Assembly (NCBI GenBank): GCA_043718065.1
Contig: JAYSWJ010000157.1
Span: 1 to 62,161 of the forward strand
Source of the DNA: JAAFIP01 sp043718065
GTDB lineage: Bacteria > Pseudomonadota > Gammaproteobacteria > Burkholderiales > Burkholderiaceae_C
Length of the DNA stretch: 62,161 nt
Direction: 5' to 3'
In this document: positions 48,717 to 56,714 of the stretch, piece after piece
Position numbering within the stretch: the first letter of the stretch is position 1
Layout: each line of letters opens with the position of its first letter
Translations under genes and position numbers: made by a program
Notes under the pieces: generated by a model
Seen by the model: only the letters and a program-made list of their open reading frames with translations
Database searches by the model: none
What the model was told of the DNA's origin: nothing

Positions 48717-50126
48717 TCAAGCAGGCTGCGGGTTAGGCTGGCCGGGCTCAGCCGGTTCAAAGCTGCCTTGGCCTTCAATAGGTGGGGGCCGTGCGGTGTC
48801 GGGCTGGCCTGCGTGGCGGGCCATGTAGAACACCACCGACACATACGCCACCAGCAATGCCAAATACACGGTGAGGTACATGGCCAACGTGCCCGCTAGC
48901 ATGGGCGTGGCAATGGTAGCGGCAGCTTGCGCTGTAGTCAGCACGCCATACACCAAGTAAGGCTGGCGGCCAATCTCGGTCACGTACCAGCCAGCCAGTG
49001 TAGCCACCCAGCCTGCAAACGTCATAGCTACTAGCACGCGCGCGAGCCACGGTTTTACTTCGCCTTTTTTCCTAAGCTGCCATGCGCCTAGCCAGCCCAC
49101 GGCCAGCATTAGCATGCCGATGCCTACCATCAGCCTGAAAGCCCAAAACACAGGGGCCACAGGCGGGTGCTTTCCTGCAAAATCTTTAAGCCCCTTCACC
49201 TCACCGTTGATGTCATGGGTGAGGTAAATACTGGCCAATTTTGGAATGGCAATCTCAAATTTATTGGTTTGTGTTTTTTCATCGGGCAGCGCAAACAATA
49301 CGGCAGGTGCGCCGCGCTGCGTCTCCCAAATGCCTTCCATCGCAGCAATTTTGGCAGGCTGGTACTTTAGCGTAGCAATACCGTGCAGGTCGCCAATGAC
49401 GATTTGCAGTGGCAGCAGCACCGCTGCCATCAACACACCGGTACGCAGCGTGGCGCGCACAGCAGGCACGCGGTCGCCACGCAGCCAGCGGTAGGCGCTG
49501 ATGCCCGCCACCATAAACGACACAGTAACAAAACACGCCGTCATCATGTGCGCAAACTTGTACGGAAACGAGGGGTTAAAAATAATTGCCAACCAATCGG
49601 TAGCGTAGGCCACCATTGCGCCGGTATTGGGGTCGGGCCGCATTTCAAAGCCCTGTGGAGTTTGCATCCAAGAATTAAGCGCCAGTATCCAAAACGCTGA
49701 CATGCTGGTACCGAAAGCCACTAAAAATGTAGCGATGGTGTGCACCCGGTTGCTAACACGCTGCGTGCCAAACAGCATGATGCCTAAGAAGGTAGCTTCC
49801 AGGAAAAATGCAGTCATTACCTCGTACGCTAAGAGCGGCCCAGCAATATTGCCCACCGTCTGCATAAAGCCTGGCCAGTTAGTACCAAACTGAAAACTCA
49901 TGGTGATGCCACTGACCACACCGAGTGCAAATGTCAGTGCAAATATCTTCACCCAAAAGGCATATGCCTGCATCCACTTTGCATCTTGCGTTGCGTTAAA
50001 CCGCAGTTTGAAGAACAGCAACACCCACGCCAATGCGATGGTGATGGTGGGAAACAAGATGTGAAAACTCATATTCGCCGCGAACTGAATGCGGTGCAAG
50101 ATGAGAGGGTCGAAAGTGTCAGTCAT
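48717..50126 (-). CDS. cydA: Cytochrome bd ubiquinol oxidase subunit I
   Basis: A 469-residue subunit carrying haems b558, b595 and d and the quinol site. The haem ligand histidine near residue 20 is in ANMSFHILFPTITIA; the family motif GRQPYLVYGVLTT is near residue 390. It is shorter than E. coli CydA (522 residues), the difference lying in the Q-loop, so it belongs to the short-Q-loop, cyanide-insensitive type. It starts at 50126, preceded by a large hairpin repeat. The regulator gene at 50343 lies upstream on the same strand and is a likely controller. Its C-terminus is Pro/Gly/Gln-rich. Confidence 0.93.
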   Translation of the reverse strand: MTDTFDPLILHRIQFAANMSFHILFPTITIALAWVLLFFKLRFNATQDAKWMQAYAFWVKIFALTFALGVVSGITMSFQFGTNWPGFMQTVGNIAGPLLAYEVMTAFFLEATFLGIMLFGTQRVSNRVHTIATFLVAFGTSMSAFWILALNSWMQTPQGFEMRPDPNTGAMVAYATDWLAIIFNPSFPYKFAHMMTACFVTVSFMVAGISAYRWLRGDRVPAVRATLRTGVLMAAVLLPLQIVIGDLHGIATLKYQPAKIAAMEGIWETQRGAPAVLFALPDEKTQTNKFEIAIPKLASIYLTHDINGEVKGLKDFAGKHPPVAPVFWAFRLMVGIGMLMLAVGWLGAWQLRKKGEVKPWLARVLVAMTFAGWVATLAGWYVTEIGRQPYLVYGVLTTAQAAATIATPMLAGTLAMYLTVYLALLVAYVSVVFYMARHAGQPDTARPPPIEGQGSFEPAEPGQPNPQPA

Positions 50127-50178
50127 GGCACTGCTCCTAAAAATATCAAATCACAGGTTGAAGGTTTGAATACCGTTT

Positions 50179-50329
50179 GGACGCGAAGAGCGCGAAGGTT
50201 GCGCGAAGGACGCGAAAAAAAATACAAAATGAATAGCAAAATTTAAGTCCCGTTCATAAAAAGTAATTTTTTTTTGTCTTCTTTCGCATCCTTCGCGCAA
50301 CCTTAGCGTCCTTCGCGTCCTTCGCGTCC
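50179..50329. repeat. Large imperfect hairpin of GCGAAGG repeats
   Basis: Left arm (50179-50220) and right arm (50279-50329) are rich in CGCGAAGG/CCTTCGCG and are roughly inverted around an AT-rich loop of about 60 bp. Each arm is itself made of tandem 9-10 bp units. A second member is at 60298-60464. Looks like a dispersed stem-loop element; position between cydA and the regulator suggests possible effect on their co-transcription. Confidence 0.7.
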
Positions 50330-50342
50330 AAAAATCCCCTCT

Positions 50343-50936
50343 TTAAAACTCAGCTGGCAATTGAGAGCCAAGCAAAGGCTCGGCAGCCTTACGCCCACCT
50401 AAGCCCAGCTTTTCTTTAAACTCTAAAAACTTTTGCGCCTTAGCGCCCAGCTTCATTAACTGGCGCAGGGTTTGTTCGTCTAGCCGCTGCACATCGGCCA
50501 TCCAGTCGGTTACCAGCTCTACCAGTTCATGCATATCGCCCATGCGCTTTTGGGCAAAAGCATCGGGGGCGTTGGTAGGCGTAACTAGCAGTGCGTCGCG
50601 CAGCATCGACAGCGTGGGGTCAATCTCGCGTTTGCGTCGTTCGTCTGCCAGCGTACGAAAAATCGCCCAAACGTCTTCAGGCGCAGAGAAATATTCACGT
50701 CGGTCACCAGGCAAATGCTGCAGCCGCACCAGCCGCCAAGAGTCCAGCTCTTTGAGGCCCATGCTGACGTTGGAGCGTGAAAACGCCAGCGCGTCGGCAA
50801 TTTCGTCCGCATTCAGCGGCTTTTCGCTGACAAACAGCAACGCGTAGATTTGCCCTACGGTACGGTTAATGCCCCAGCGGCTACCCATCTCGCCAAAGTG
50901 CAATACAAAGCTTTGGGCTAATGGCGTGAGATTCAT
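50343..50936 (-). CDS. GbsR/MarR family transcriptional regulator
   Basis: A 197-residue winged-helix repressor of the GbsR branch of MarR. The DNA-binding part is RTVGQIYALLFVSEKPLNAD followed by EIADALAFSRSNVSMGLKEL (residues about 27-65), with the wing region RLVRLQHLPGDRREYFSAPE. The C-terminal half is helical and probably binds ligand or dimerises. The start ATG at 50936 gives MNLTPLAQSFVLHFGEMGSR, the typical N-terminus. It lies upstream of cydAB on the same strand, with a large hairpin between. In other proteobacteria such regulators sit beside compatible-solute or bd-oxidase genes; control of cydAB is inferred. Confidence 0.88.
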   Translation of the reverse strand: MNLTPLAQSFVLHFGEMGSRWGINRTVGQIYALLFVSEKPLNADEIADALAFSRSNVSMGLKELDSWRLVRLQHLPGDRREYFSAPEDVWAIFRTLADERRKREIDPTLSMLRDALLVTPTNAPDAFAQKRMGDMHELVELVTDWMADVQRLDEQTLRQLMKLGAKAQKFLEFKEKLGLGGRKAAEPLLGSQLPAEF

Positions 50937-51082
50937 GAGATTCCTTAATTTTCAGAGATTACTGAAATTATAGGAACTTCATGAAATATGGTAAGGGTTA
51001 TCCCGGATATATCTTGCATATCGTGGGGTTTTTGAATTTCAATGCGAGATTTCTACGCACCAGTAAGCACAACTATTTACTA

Positions 51083-51135
51083 TGAATTCCATAGCTGCTT
51101 GAGCAGTTTCTACGGCCTGAACGGCCTAGATTTCA
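51083..51135 (+). repeat. Dispersed palindromic repeat, subtype B
   Basis: CCATAGCTGCTTGAGCAG with tail TTTCTACGGCCTGAACGGCC. Close to the subtype B consensus; lies between the PCAT transporter gene and the GbsR regulator. Confidence 0.85.
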
Positions 51136-51173
51136 TATGACAATAGGCTTCTAAGTGCCTAAACTAGCGGCCC

Positions 51174-52592
51174 TTAAGCATTCAACTGCTCTAGCGGCTG
51201 CACAGGCTCTACCGCAGGGCCAATTTGTGCATTGCCCTGTCCGTTCACTTGCCGCAGTGCATGTACCTTGCCCTCTTGCAGCACCACCACGCGCTGCGCA
51301 CCGGCTATGGTCTCAGGCCGGTGGGCTACCACGATGCGGGTGACTTGCATTTTGGCCAGCGCCTGGGTGACCAGTTTTTCATTGGCAATGTCCAGGTGAC
51401 TGGTAGCTTCGTCTAGCGCCAGCACCTTGCGCTGTTTGTACAGGGCGCGGGCCAGCAGCACGCGTTGCTTTTGCCCACCGCTTAAGGCCGAGCCCATGTC
51501 GCCCACCAGCGTTTGGTAGCCCATGGGCATGCGGGCAATGTCAGCATGCACGGCGGCCAGCTGGGCACACTGCTCGACCCGCGTCATGTCGCTGCGCACG
51601 TCAAAAAAGCTAATATTGTCGGCAATGCTGCCGGCCAGCAGCGTGTCTTCTTGCATCACCGTGCCTATCAGGCGGCGGTAGTTTTGCAGGCCCAGCTGGC
51701 GCACTGGCAGGCCGCCGTACAGTACCTCGCCCTCTACCGGCTTGCGCAGGCCGAGGATAATTTTGAGCAGCGTGGTTTTGCCGCAGCCGCTGGGCCCCAC
51801 AATCGCCACGCTTTCGCCGGGCTCTAGCATCAGGCTGGTGTCTTTCAGTATCCACGGCTCACCCTCGCCGTAGCGAAAGCTCACATTGCGCAGCTCGATG
51901 CGCGGCTGCAGGTGGTCTAGCGCATGGTCGGGCGCGGTGTCTTTCTCAGGCTCGGTCAGCGCAATGTCGGCCAAGCGCTCAGCATGCAGGCCCAGCATTT
52001 TGATATCGACGACAAAGTTAATCAGCGCGCTCATGCGGCCCGTCAACTGGCCTTTGTAGCTGATAAAAGCAAACAGCATGCCGATGGTAAACACCGCCTG
52101 GCCCTGCGAGCCTGCAGAAGTACTGGTTTGCATCACCAGCCCTGCGCCCAGCCACAGCACCACCAAGTTCTCCAGGCCAAAGATAAAAGTGTTGGCCGTA
52201 GAAAACGCAATGCCCATCTTGGCGGTACGCACATCACGGTTTTGCACCTCGATCAACAGGTTTTGCCAGCGGGCGCGCCGCTCTTGTTCGCGGCCAAATA
52301 GCTTTAGTGGCACGATAGCGCGCAGGCTTTCTAAAAAGTGCGTGTTCTCGCGCGCGGCCACCACCAGCCGCTCGGCCGACGCGTCCCTGAAGGGCCGGTA
52401 AGCCGCCCAGCGCAGCAGCCCGTAGGCCGCTACGGCTGCCAGCACCACGGCAGTCAGCGTGGGTGAATACAGCAGCATCATGCCCAGCGCCGTCACACTC
52501 ATCAAGCCGTCTAGCACCGCCTCTATCACGCTAGTAGTGAGCGTGCGCTGAATCGCCCCTACCGAGCCAAAGCGCGAGACGATATCGCCCAA
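51174..52592 (-). CDS. ABC peptide exporter, C-terminal part (frameshifted from the upstream frame)
   Basis: A 472-codon reading frame that continues the membrane domain of the preceding frame after a one-base loss. It starts inside the conserved stretch (GDIVSRFGSVGAIQRTL) and contains the rest of the membrane domain (TALGMMLLYSPTLTAVVLAA, WLGAGLVMQTS) and a complete nucleotide-binding domain: Walker A VGPSGCGKTTLL near residue 270, signature LSGGQKQRVLLARAL, Walker B VLALDEATSHLD and the switch histidine in VVAHRPET. It ends in a Gln/Pro-rich tail. On its own it would lack half the membrane part. With the frameshift repaired, the two frames form one peptidase-ABC exporter of about 790 residues. 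Confidence 0.85.
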   Translation of the reverse strand: MGDIVSRFGSVGAIQRTLTTSVIEAVLDGLMSVTALGMMLLYSPTLTAVVLAAVAAYGLLRWAAYRPFRDASAERLVVAARENTHFLESLRAIVPLKLFGREQERRARWQNLLIEVQNRDVRTAKMGIAFSTANTFIFGLENLVVLWLGAGLVMQTSTSAGSQGQAVFTIGMLFAFISYKGQLTGRMSALINFVVDIKMLGLHAERLADIALTEPEKDTAPDHALDHLQPRIELRNVSFRYGEGEPWILKDTSLMLEPGESVAIVGPSGCGKTTLLKIILGLRKPVEGEVLYGGLPVRQLGLQNYRRLIGTVMQEDTLLAGSIADNISFFDVRSDMTRVEQCAQLAAVHADIARMPMGYQTLVGDMGSALSGGQKQRVLLARALYKQRKVLALDEATSHLDIANEKLVTQALAKMQVTRIVVAHRPETIAGAQRVVVLQEGKVHALRQVNGQGNAQIGPAVEPVQPLEQLNA

Positions 52593-53545
52593 ATGCCGCT
52601 TCTCAAAAAGTCTACCGGCAGCCGCACCAAGTGGCTAAACACATTGCTGGCCCACTGCAAGCTAAGCGACATGCCCAGCGCCATCACCATCCAGCTGCGG
52701 GCCAGGCCCAGCAGGGTTTGAATCAGCAGCAGCATGGCAAAGCCAATCACCAGCACCGTAAGCAAGTCTTTGTCGTACGTAGCAATAGCATCGTCTACCA
52801 CCAGTTGGTTGAGCAGCGGCGACGCAATGGCAAACAGTTGCAGTGCCAGCGCAATGGCAAACACTTGGAACAACGAGCGTTTAAGGCCCAGTACCTTACC
52901 TGTCAGGGCTGACAGCGCTACCTTCTTGCGCTGGTCAGTCGCTTCAAACTCGGCGTTGGGGGTAAGCTCTAGCGCCACGCCGGTAAAGTGGCGCGACACT
53001 TCATCTAGCTTTAAGCGGCGCTCACCCACAGCAGGGTCAAGGATAACCACATGGTTGCGGGCCACTTTAGTCAGCACCACAAAATGGTTTAAGTTCCAGT
53101 GCAAGATGCAGGGGAGTTGCAGTTGGGCTAGCTCAGTAATTTCTAAACGCAGCGGGCGGCTGCTGAAGTTCAGCGCGGCAGCATTGCCACCAACAGGCTC
53201 AGATTTTGGACCAGTGGGCTGGTTACCAACTGAAGATATAGCCGCTCCAATAGTGGCTATCCCAACCCCTACTGCGCCGATGACACTACCTGCGGCTGCT
53301 GTAGCAATCATCCCCCCAACAGCTGCAAGACCAGGGCCAGCAACGTTTGAAGCTAAGCCTCCACCCCCTGCATTACCACCACCAGGACCTGCGCCATACC
53401 CACGATCCCCGCCGTCGGCATAATCTCCAATATCACCACCTGCAACTGCACTAATTTCATCAGCAGTCAGTTCTCTGTAGCCCCAATAGGCAGACGTCAC
53501 TTTAGCCTCGCTAGTTGCATGGCTTGTCGTTGTATTCAATTCCAT
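52559..53545 (-). CDS. Double-glycine leader peptide fused to truncated C39 peptidase-ABC exporter
   Basis: A 328-codon frame with GGAG six bases upstream. Residues 1-37 look like a bacteriocin leader ending in a GG site: RELTADEISAVAGG. Then follow a very Gly-rich, acidic segment (residues 38-72) and a hydrophobic one (residues 73-106, VGGMIATAAAGSVIGAVGVG), as in pore-forming class II bacteriocins. From about residue 125 the sequence changes to the second half of a C39 peptidase domain (LQLPCILHWNLNHFVVLTKV, ILDPAVGERRL) with the His and Asp of the triad; the first half, including the catalytic Cys, is absent. The membrane domain of the exporter starts near residue 205. The frame runs off after FLRSGIW because of a one-base loss in a run of five As (52605-52609). 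Confidence 0.8.
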   Translation of the reverse strand: MELNTTTSHATSEAKVTSAYWGYRELTADEISAVAGGDIGDYADGGDRGYGAGPGGGNAGGGGLASNVAGPGLAAVGGMIATAAAGSVIGAVGVGIATIGAAISSVGNQPTGPKSEPVGGNAAALNFSSRPLRLEITELAQLQLPCILHWNLNHFVVLTKVARNHVVILDPAVGERRLKLDEVSRHFTGVALELTPNAEFEATDQRKKVALSALTGKVLGLKRSLFQVFAIALALQLFAIASPLLNQLVVDDAIATYDKDLLTVLVIGFAMLLLIQTLLGLARSWMVMALGMSLSLQWASNVFSHLVRLPVDFLRSGIWAISSRALAR

Positions 53546-53561
53546 AAAAACTCCAAAGTGT

Positions 53562-53581
53562 AAAAATGCCTCTCGCGAGGC
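53562..53581 (-). terminator. Hairpin with T-run between the HD-like gene and the leader-exporter gene
   Basis: On the minus strand GCCTC-GCGA-GAGGC is followed by ATTTTTA. This looks like a weak rho-independent terminator or attenuator inside the operon, which would lower expression of the exporter relative to the upstream genes. Confidence 0.6.
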
Positions 53582-53589
53582 GGGTTGAA

Positions 53590-54084
53590 CTAGATCAAGA
53601 ACCCTTCGTGGTCTAGTATTCCTATGGCTTGTGCATGTTGCGCAAGCTTGGGGAATGCATGTAGCGTTCTTTGTTCAGCCAAGTTAGCGCACTCCAGAGC
53701 CAACAGGTCTGCCAAAAATTGCTGTTTGTCGTAATTCGTGTCCAACTGCAGCATCCAATCGGCTAGTGGATCAATTCCTTGCTGCAAGGTGGTCTCAAAA
53801 AGTTTGGGCCTAGGTAGTTCGCAAAATGCCATTACTAGGTTTTCTGCCTGCTCACCTAAGAGCGCTTGCACTTGGACGCGTTGCGATTTGTCGACTGTCA
53901 CTTTTTTAAATACTTGCGTGCCGTAGACAGAATGGAAAAGCCCTGCAAGGCATAAATATTCTGGGAACTTGCTGGTTTGCAAAATGTTGTGAACGCCCAC
54001 CAAATGCTGCCACAAGGTATGCCCGCTGTGCGCAGTATTGCCTGCGCCGTGGGCTAGCAAATAGGCTTTGTGCTCAGGTTGCAT
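53590..54084 (-). CDS. HD-like protein (DUF6817-type)
   Basis: A 164-residue soluble protein. The N-terminal part has the spaced histidines of an HD-type fold: LLAHGAGNTAHSGHTLWQHL, VGVHNIL, then LCLAGLFHSVYGTQVF near residue 50. The rest is helical with a hydrophobic end (HAQAIGILDHEGFLI). I recall the motif AGLFHSVYGT from a family of unknown function (DUF6817), unverified. Mixed-valent di-iron HD oxygenases such as PhnZ pair with 2OG-Fe(II) oxygenases, and the neighbouring gene encodes exactly such an oxygenase, overlapping by 11 bp. A role in tailoring the exported peptide is possible but unproven. Confidence 0.65.
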   Translation of the reverse strand: MQPEHKAYLLAHGAGNTAHSGHTLWQHLVGVHNILQTSKFPEYLCLAGLFHSVYGTQVFKKVTVDKSQRVQVQALLGEQAENLVMAFCELPRPKLFETTLQQGIDPLADWMLQLDTNYDKQQFLADLLALECANLAEQRTLHAFPKLAQHAQAIGILDHEGFLI

Positions 54085-54691
54085 CTTGCGCAGCCCCCAA
54101 AGCAGTGGTTTTGAACATCAGCGTGACGCGCATAGCAGGGCAGATGCGGCTAAGGCCGCGTGCAGCGTGCACCATGCGGCCATCAAACTGCACTATACGG
54201 CCAGGTTTTGGCAACACGGCGTGTGCAATATCGCCTAGATCGTTAATAAACACTGTCTCAACTGCCCACTCGGGTTTCCACACAGGGTTGACGTAGCAAA
54301 TAGTGGTGTAGTTACCTGCAGTACGGCTGTCGGTATGTGGTGCGCCGTCTACACCGTAGGTATGCGCGTTGGCATAGCAACGCACTAATGTGTGACCCAT
54401 CAATAAATCTGCTTTGAGTTGCAACCAGAGGTCGCGTATGGGGGCGACAGCATCATTTTCAAGCAATACGTGCTCAGCATCGTCTTGGTTAGTGCGTTTG
54501 GTCTTTAAAAAATCGTGGTTCCAGTGGCCAAAGGGCGATTGCTGAACGTTGGACTGCCAGCCATAAGTCCAAAACACATTGGCCTGAAAAAAGTTTTGCA
54601 ACGCCTCCAATTTTTCTTTTTCTAAATAATCATTAATAACACTAAATTTTTCCATGCTCATCTCCATGCTCTTCTCCATGTTCATCTCCAT
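54074..54691 (-). CDS. 2OG-Fe(II) oxygenase
   Basis: A protein of up to 205 residues of the prolyl-4-hydroxylase-like 2-oxoglutarate/iron oxygenase family. The iron ligands are visible as the His and Asp in GVDGAPHTDSRTAGNYTTI and the His in FDGRMVHAARGLSR; the 2OG-binding arginine is in PAMRVTLMFK. N-terminal MEKFSVINDYLEKEKLEALQ looks like the true start, at 54655 with GGAG six bases upstream; ahead of it lie three copies of a 12-bp ATGGAGATGAGC-like repeat, each offering ATG and GGAG. The gene lies 19 bp after the HlyD gene and overlaps the next gene. Candidate substrates are residues of the exported peptide; a free metabolite is possible too. Confidence 0.85.
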   Translation of the reverse strand: MEMNMEKSMEMSMEKFSVINDYLEKEKLEALQNFFQANVFWTYGWQSNVQQSPFGHWNHDFLKTKRTNQDDAEHVLLENDAVAPIRDLWLQLKADLLMGHTLVRCYANAHTYGVDGAPHTDSRTAGNYTTICYVNPVWKPEWAVETVFINDLGDIAHAVLPKPGRIVQFDGRMVHAARGLSRICPAMRVTLMFKTTALGAAQDAT

Positions 54692-54710
54692 GCTTTCTTG
54701 GTTTTATGGT

Positions 54711-56201
54711 TTATTTGGTGGAACTCAAAATCTTCGCATTGGCTCTAGCCGCTAGCAGCGGCTCTAGCGCCCATTCCCACACTTTGCGGCGCTCTTGCAG
54801 TACGTCGGCTTCCAGCGTCAGGCCGGGTTTGAGTGCAATGGCATCGCCGTAGCTGGTGATGCTTTGGGCGTCTAGCTGCACGTTGATGCGGTACAGCGCC
54901 TCGCTGCCTTGGTTTTGCGCCATCAACTGGCTGGCTAGGTTGGGTGGTAGCTCGTTGGCGGCAAACGGCGTGTCTGATACGGCGGTGACGTGGCCGGTGT
55001 GCAGGCCAAACTTTTGGTAGGGGTAGGCGGCGTAGCGCAGGTACACAGTTTGGCCGGGCTGCAGAAAGCCAGCGGTGCGGCTGGGGGCAAACAGGTGGGC
55101 CTCGACAGTGATGGCTTGGCTGGCTTGTTTACCATTCACTGACAGTGCCACAGGCACCAGCGTAGCGATGGTTTGCCCCGCCTGCACGGCTTGGCCGGGG
55201 CGCACGCTGAGGGCGGTGACTTTGTAGGCAGTAGCTGCCGCTGAGGTGGTGGTTGCTTTAGCCAACGTGATGGTGGCCGCGCCTGATCTGCTGGGCACGC
55301 CGGGCATGCTGAGGTTAGCGACAGAGCTGGCAACAAGGTGGGTGATGGTAGATGCCAAACTGGGCGCGGTAATCACCACGCTTTTGCGGGTGGCGTTCTC
55401 GCTGGATTCTTGCGCCAGGGTGAACTGGCTGCGCTCGATTTGGGCGGTGTCGCTGGCTAGCTGGCTTTTGAGCGCGGTGCGTTCGCCCATCAGCGCTTGG
55501 CTGTCTTGTTGCAGGGCCAGGCGGCTGCGCTCTAGGCTTTGTTGGCGGGCGCTGGCGTCGATCAGTTCTTCTTGCTTGGCTTGCAGCTGTATGTCGGACA
55601 TAAAGCCTTCTTTGGCCAGCTGGGTGTAGCGCTCTACCGACTTTTGCGCCAGGGCTACGCGGCTGCGCTGCAGGGTCAGTTCTTCTTGGGCTTGGCGGCT
55701 TTGCGCGGCCAGGGTGGTGATGCGGTCGGTTAGCGCTTGTTCGCGCTGGGTGGTTTGCAGCTGGCGCAGGCTGCGCTCGGCCTGTAGGCTTTGCTGGCGC
55801 AGGGCTATTTGCTGGGCGGCTAGCAGGCTGGGCTCGCCTACGGTGGAGGCACCTATACCTGTGCCTAAGCCTTGGGCACCCGCTAGGTTGCTTTGGCGCT
55901 CGGTGTTGATGATGGCCAGCACGGCAGCGGCTTGTACGGTGTCGCCCTCGGCCATGCGCAGGTCGCCCAGCACGCCCGACACAGGGGCGGTGATGTTAAG
56001 CAAGCCGCCTTGCGGCACCAACAGGCCGCTGACTTTGCTTTTGCGGTTGACCTCGCCCCAGGTGGCAAAGGCAGCTAGCAAGGCGGCAATGCCTAGCGCG
56101 GCTAGCGTGATGGTGGTAAAGCTAAGGGGCCGCGTCAGGCGCACGGTGCCCAGCCATTGGGCTGATTGGGCCTGTTGTACCTCGGGGCGGAATAGCGACA
56201 T
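54711..56201 (-). CDS. HlyD-family periplasmic adaptor (peptide export)
   Basis: A 496-residue membrane fusion protein. One N-terminal helix (TTITLAALGIAALLAAFATW, residues about 28-48) anchors it in the inner membrane. A lipoyl-like hairpin follows (VSGVLGDLRMAEGDTVQAAA), a long coiled coil (residues about 125-275, with RQQSLQAERSLRQLQTTQRE), and the C-terminal beta-barrel (VRPGQAVQAGQTIATLVPVA, GQTVYLRYAAYPYQKFGLHT). Such adaptors pair with peptidase-type ABC exporters for bacteriocins and other small peptides. It is the first gene of an operon ending in the fused leader-exporter. TolC-like partner genes are not in the window. Confidence 0.88.
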   Translation of the reverse strand: MSLFRPEVQQAQSAQWLGTVRLTRPLSFTTITLAALGIAALLAAFATWGEVNRKSKVSGLLVPQGGLLNITAPVSGVLGDLRMAEGDTVQAAAVLAIINTERQSNLAGAQGLGTGIGASTVGEPSLLAAQQIALRQQSLQAERSLRQLQTTQREQALTDRITTLAAQSRQAQEELTLQRSRVALAQKSVERYTQLAKEGFMSDIQLQAKQEELIDASARQQSLERSRLALQQDSQALMGERTALKSQLASDTAQIERSQFTLAQESSENATRKSVVITAPSLASTITHLVASSVANLSMPGVPSRSGAATITLAKATTTSAAATAYKVTALSVRPGQAVQAGQTIATLVPVALSVNGKQASQAITVEAHLFAPSRTAGFLQPGQTVYLRYAAYPYQKFGLHTGHVTAVSDTPFAANELPPNLASQLMAQNQGSEALYRINVQLDAQSITSYGDAIALKPGLTLEADVLQERRKVWEWALEPLLAARANAKILSSTK

Positions 56202-56381
56202 TTTGCTTCTAGATAAAACTAGCTGTTATGTAATGTTTGCATACGAGTGCGGATGTCAAATATCGAAAGTACTAAAAAGAAGCAGCTTTTCAAAGCTTTA
56301 CAGAATGGGTAGATTTGACACGGGTAGGCGCGGGTGCACGTGCGGGCGCGATAACCTGGGCAGGCCTGCAAAGTACTATAA

Positions 56382-56430
56382 ATACCATAGCTATTTGAGC
56401 AGTATCTACGGCTTGAATGGCCTAAAACGC
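56382..56430 (+). repeat. Dispersed palindromic repeat, subtype B
   Basis: CATAGCTATTTGAGCAG with tail TATCTACGGCTTGAATGGCC. One or two core changes from the consensus. Confidence 0.8.
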
Positions 56431-56614
56431 ACTGGAAATGTAGCGTACTAAAGTGAAGTTTTTAGGCGCTAAACGATGATTTAGAAGGCGTCTAAGTCTT
56501 AATACCTGACAAAAACACTTGGTTTTATTCAGGGGTTGACTTTAACCAAAGCGCTGTTGGGTGGCACGTTTAGTAGTACTTTTTATCACAGTACTAAAAA
56601 GCTATATTTTGCTA

Positions 56615-56670
56615 TTAATAAAATAGCTGCTTGAGAAGGTTCTACGGCCTGAACGGCCTAAAACACTACT
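56615..56670 (+). repeat. Dispersed palindromic repeat, subtype B
   Basis: AATAGCTGCTTGAGAAG with tail GTTCTACGGCCTGAACGGCC. Core palindrome has one mismatch. About 190 bp from the previous copy. Confidence 0.8.
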
Positions 56671-56714
56671 AAATATTGCATAAACTAGGCTGCAGGCATG
56701 CCCAGGGGCGCTAA

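Larger units (their letters stand above)
56202..56714. other. Intergenic region with two palindromic repeats
   Basis: About 510 bp between the HlyD gene and rnfH. Two subtype B repeats (56382-56430 and 56615-56670) in the same direction. No gene or clear promoter found; the region is the likely regulatory region for the export operon, which starts at 56201. Confidence 0.6.

Noticed and set aside
50179..50329. CRISPR array suggested by tandem GCGAAGG units
   Set aside because: Units are 9-10 bp without spacers and form inverted arms; no cas genes are in the window.
53545..53545. Reading the leader-exporter gene as a normal peptidase-ABC exporter with a long N-terminus
   Set aside because: The first half of the C39 domain with catalytic Cys is absent and the N-terminus ends in a typical GG leader with a bacteriocin-like core; a fusion explains both.
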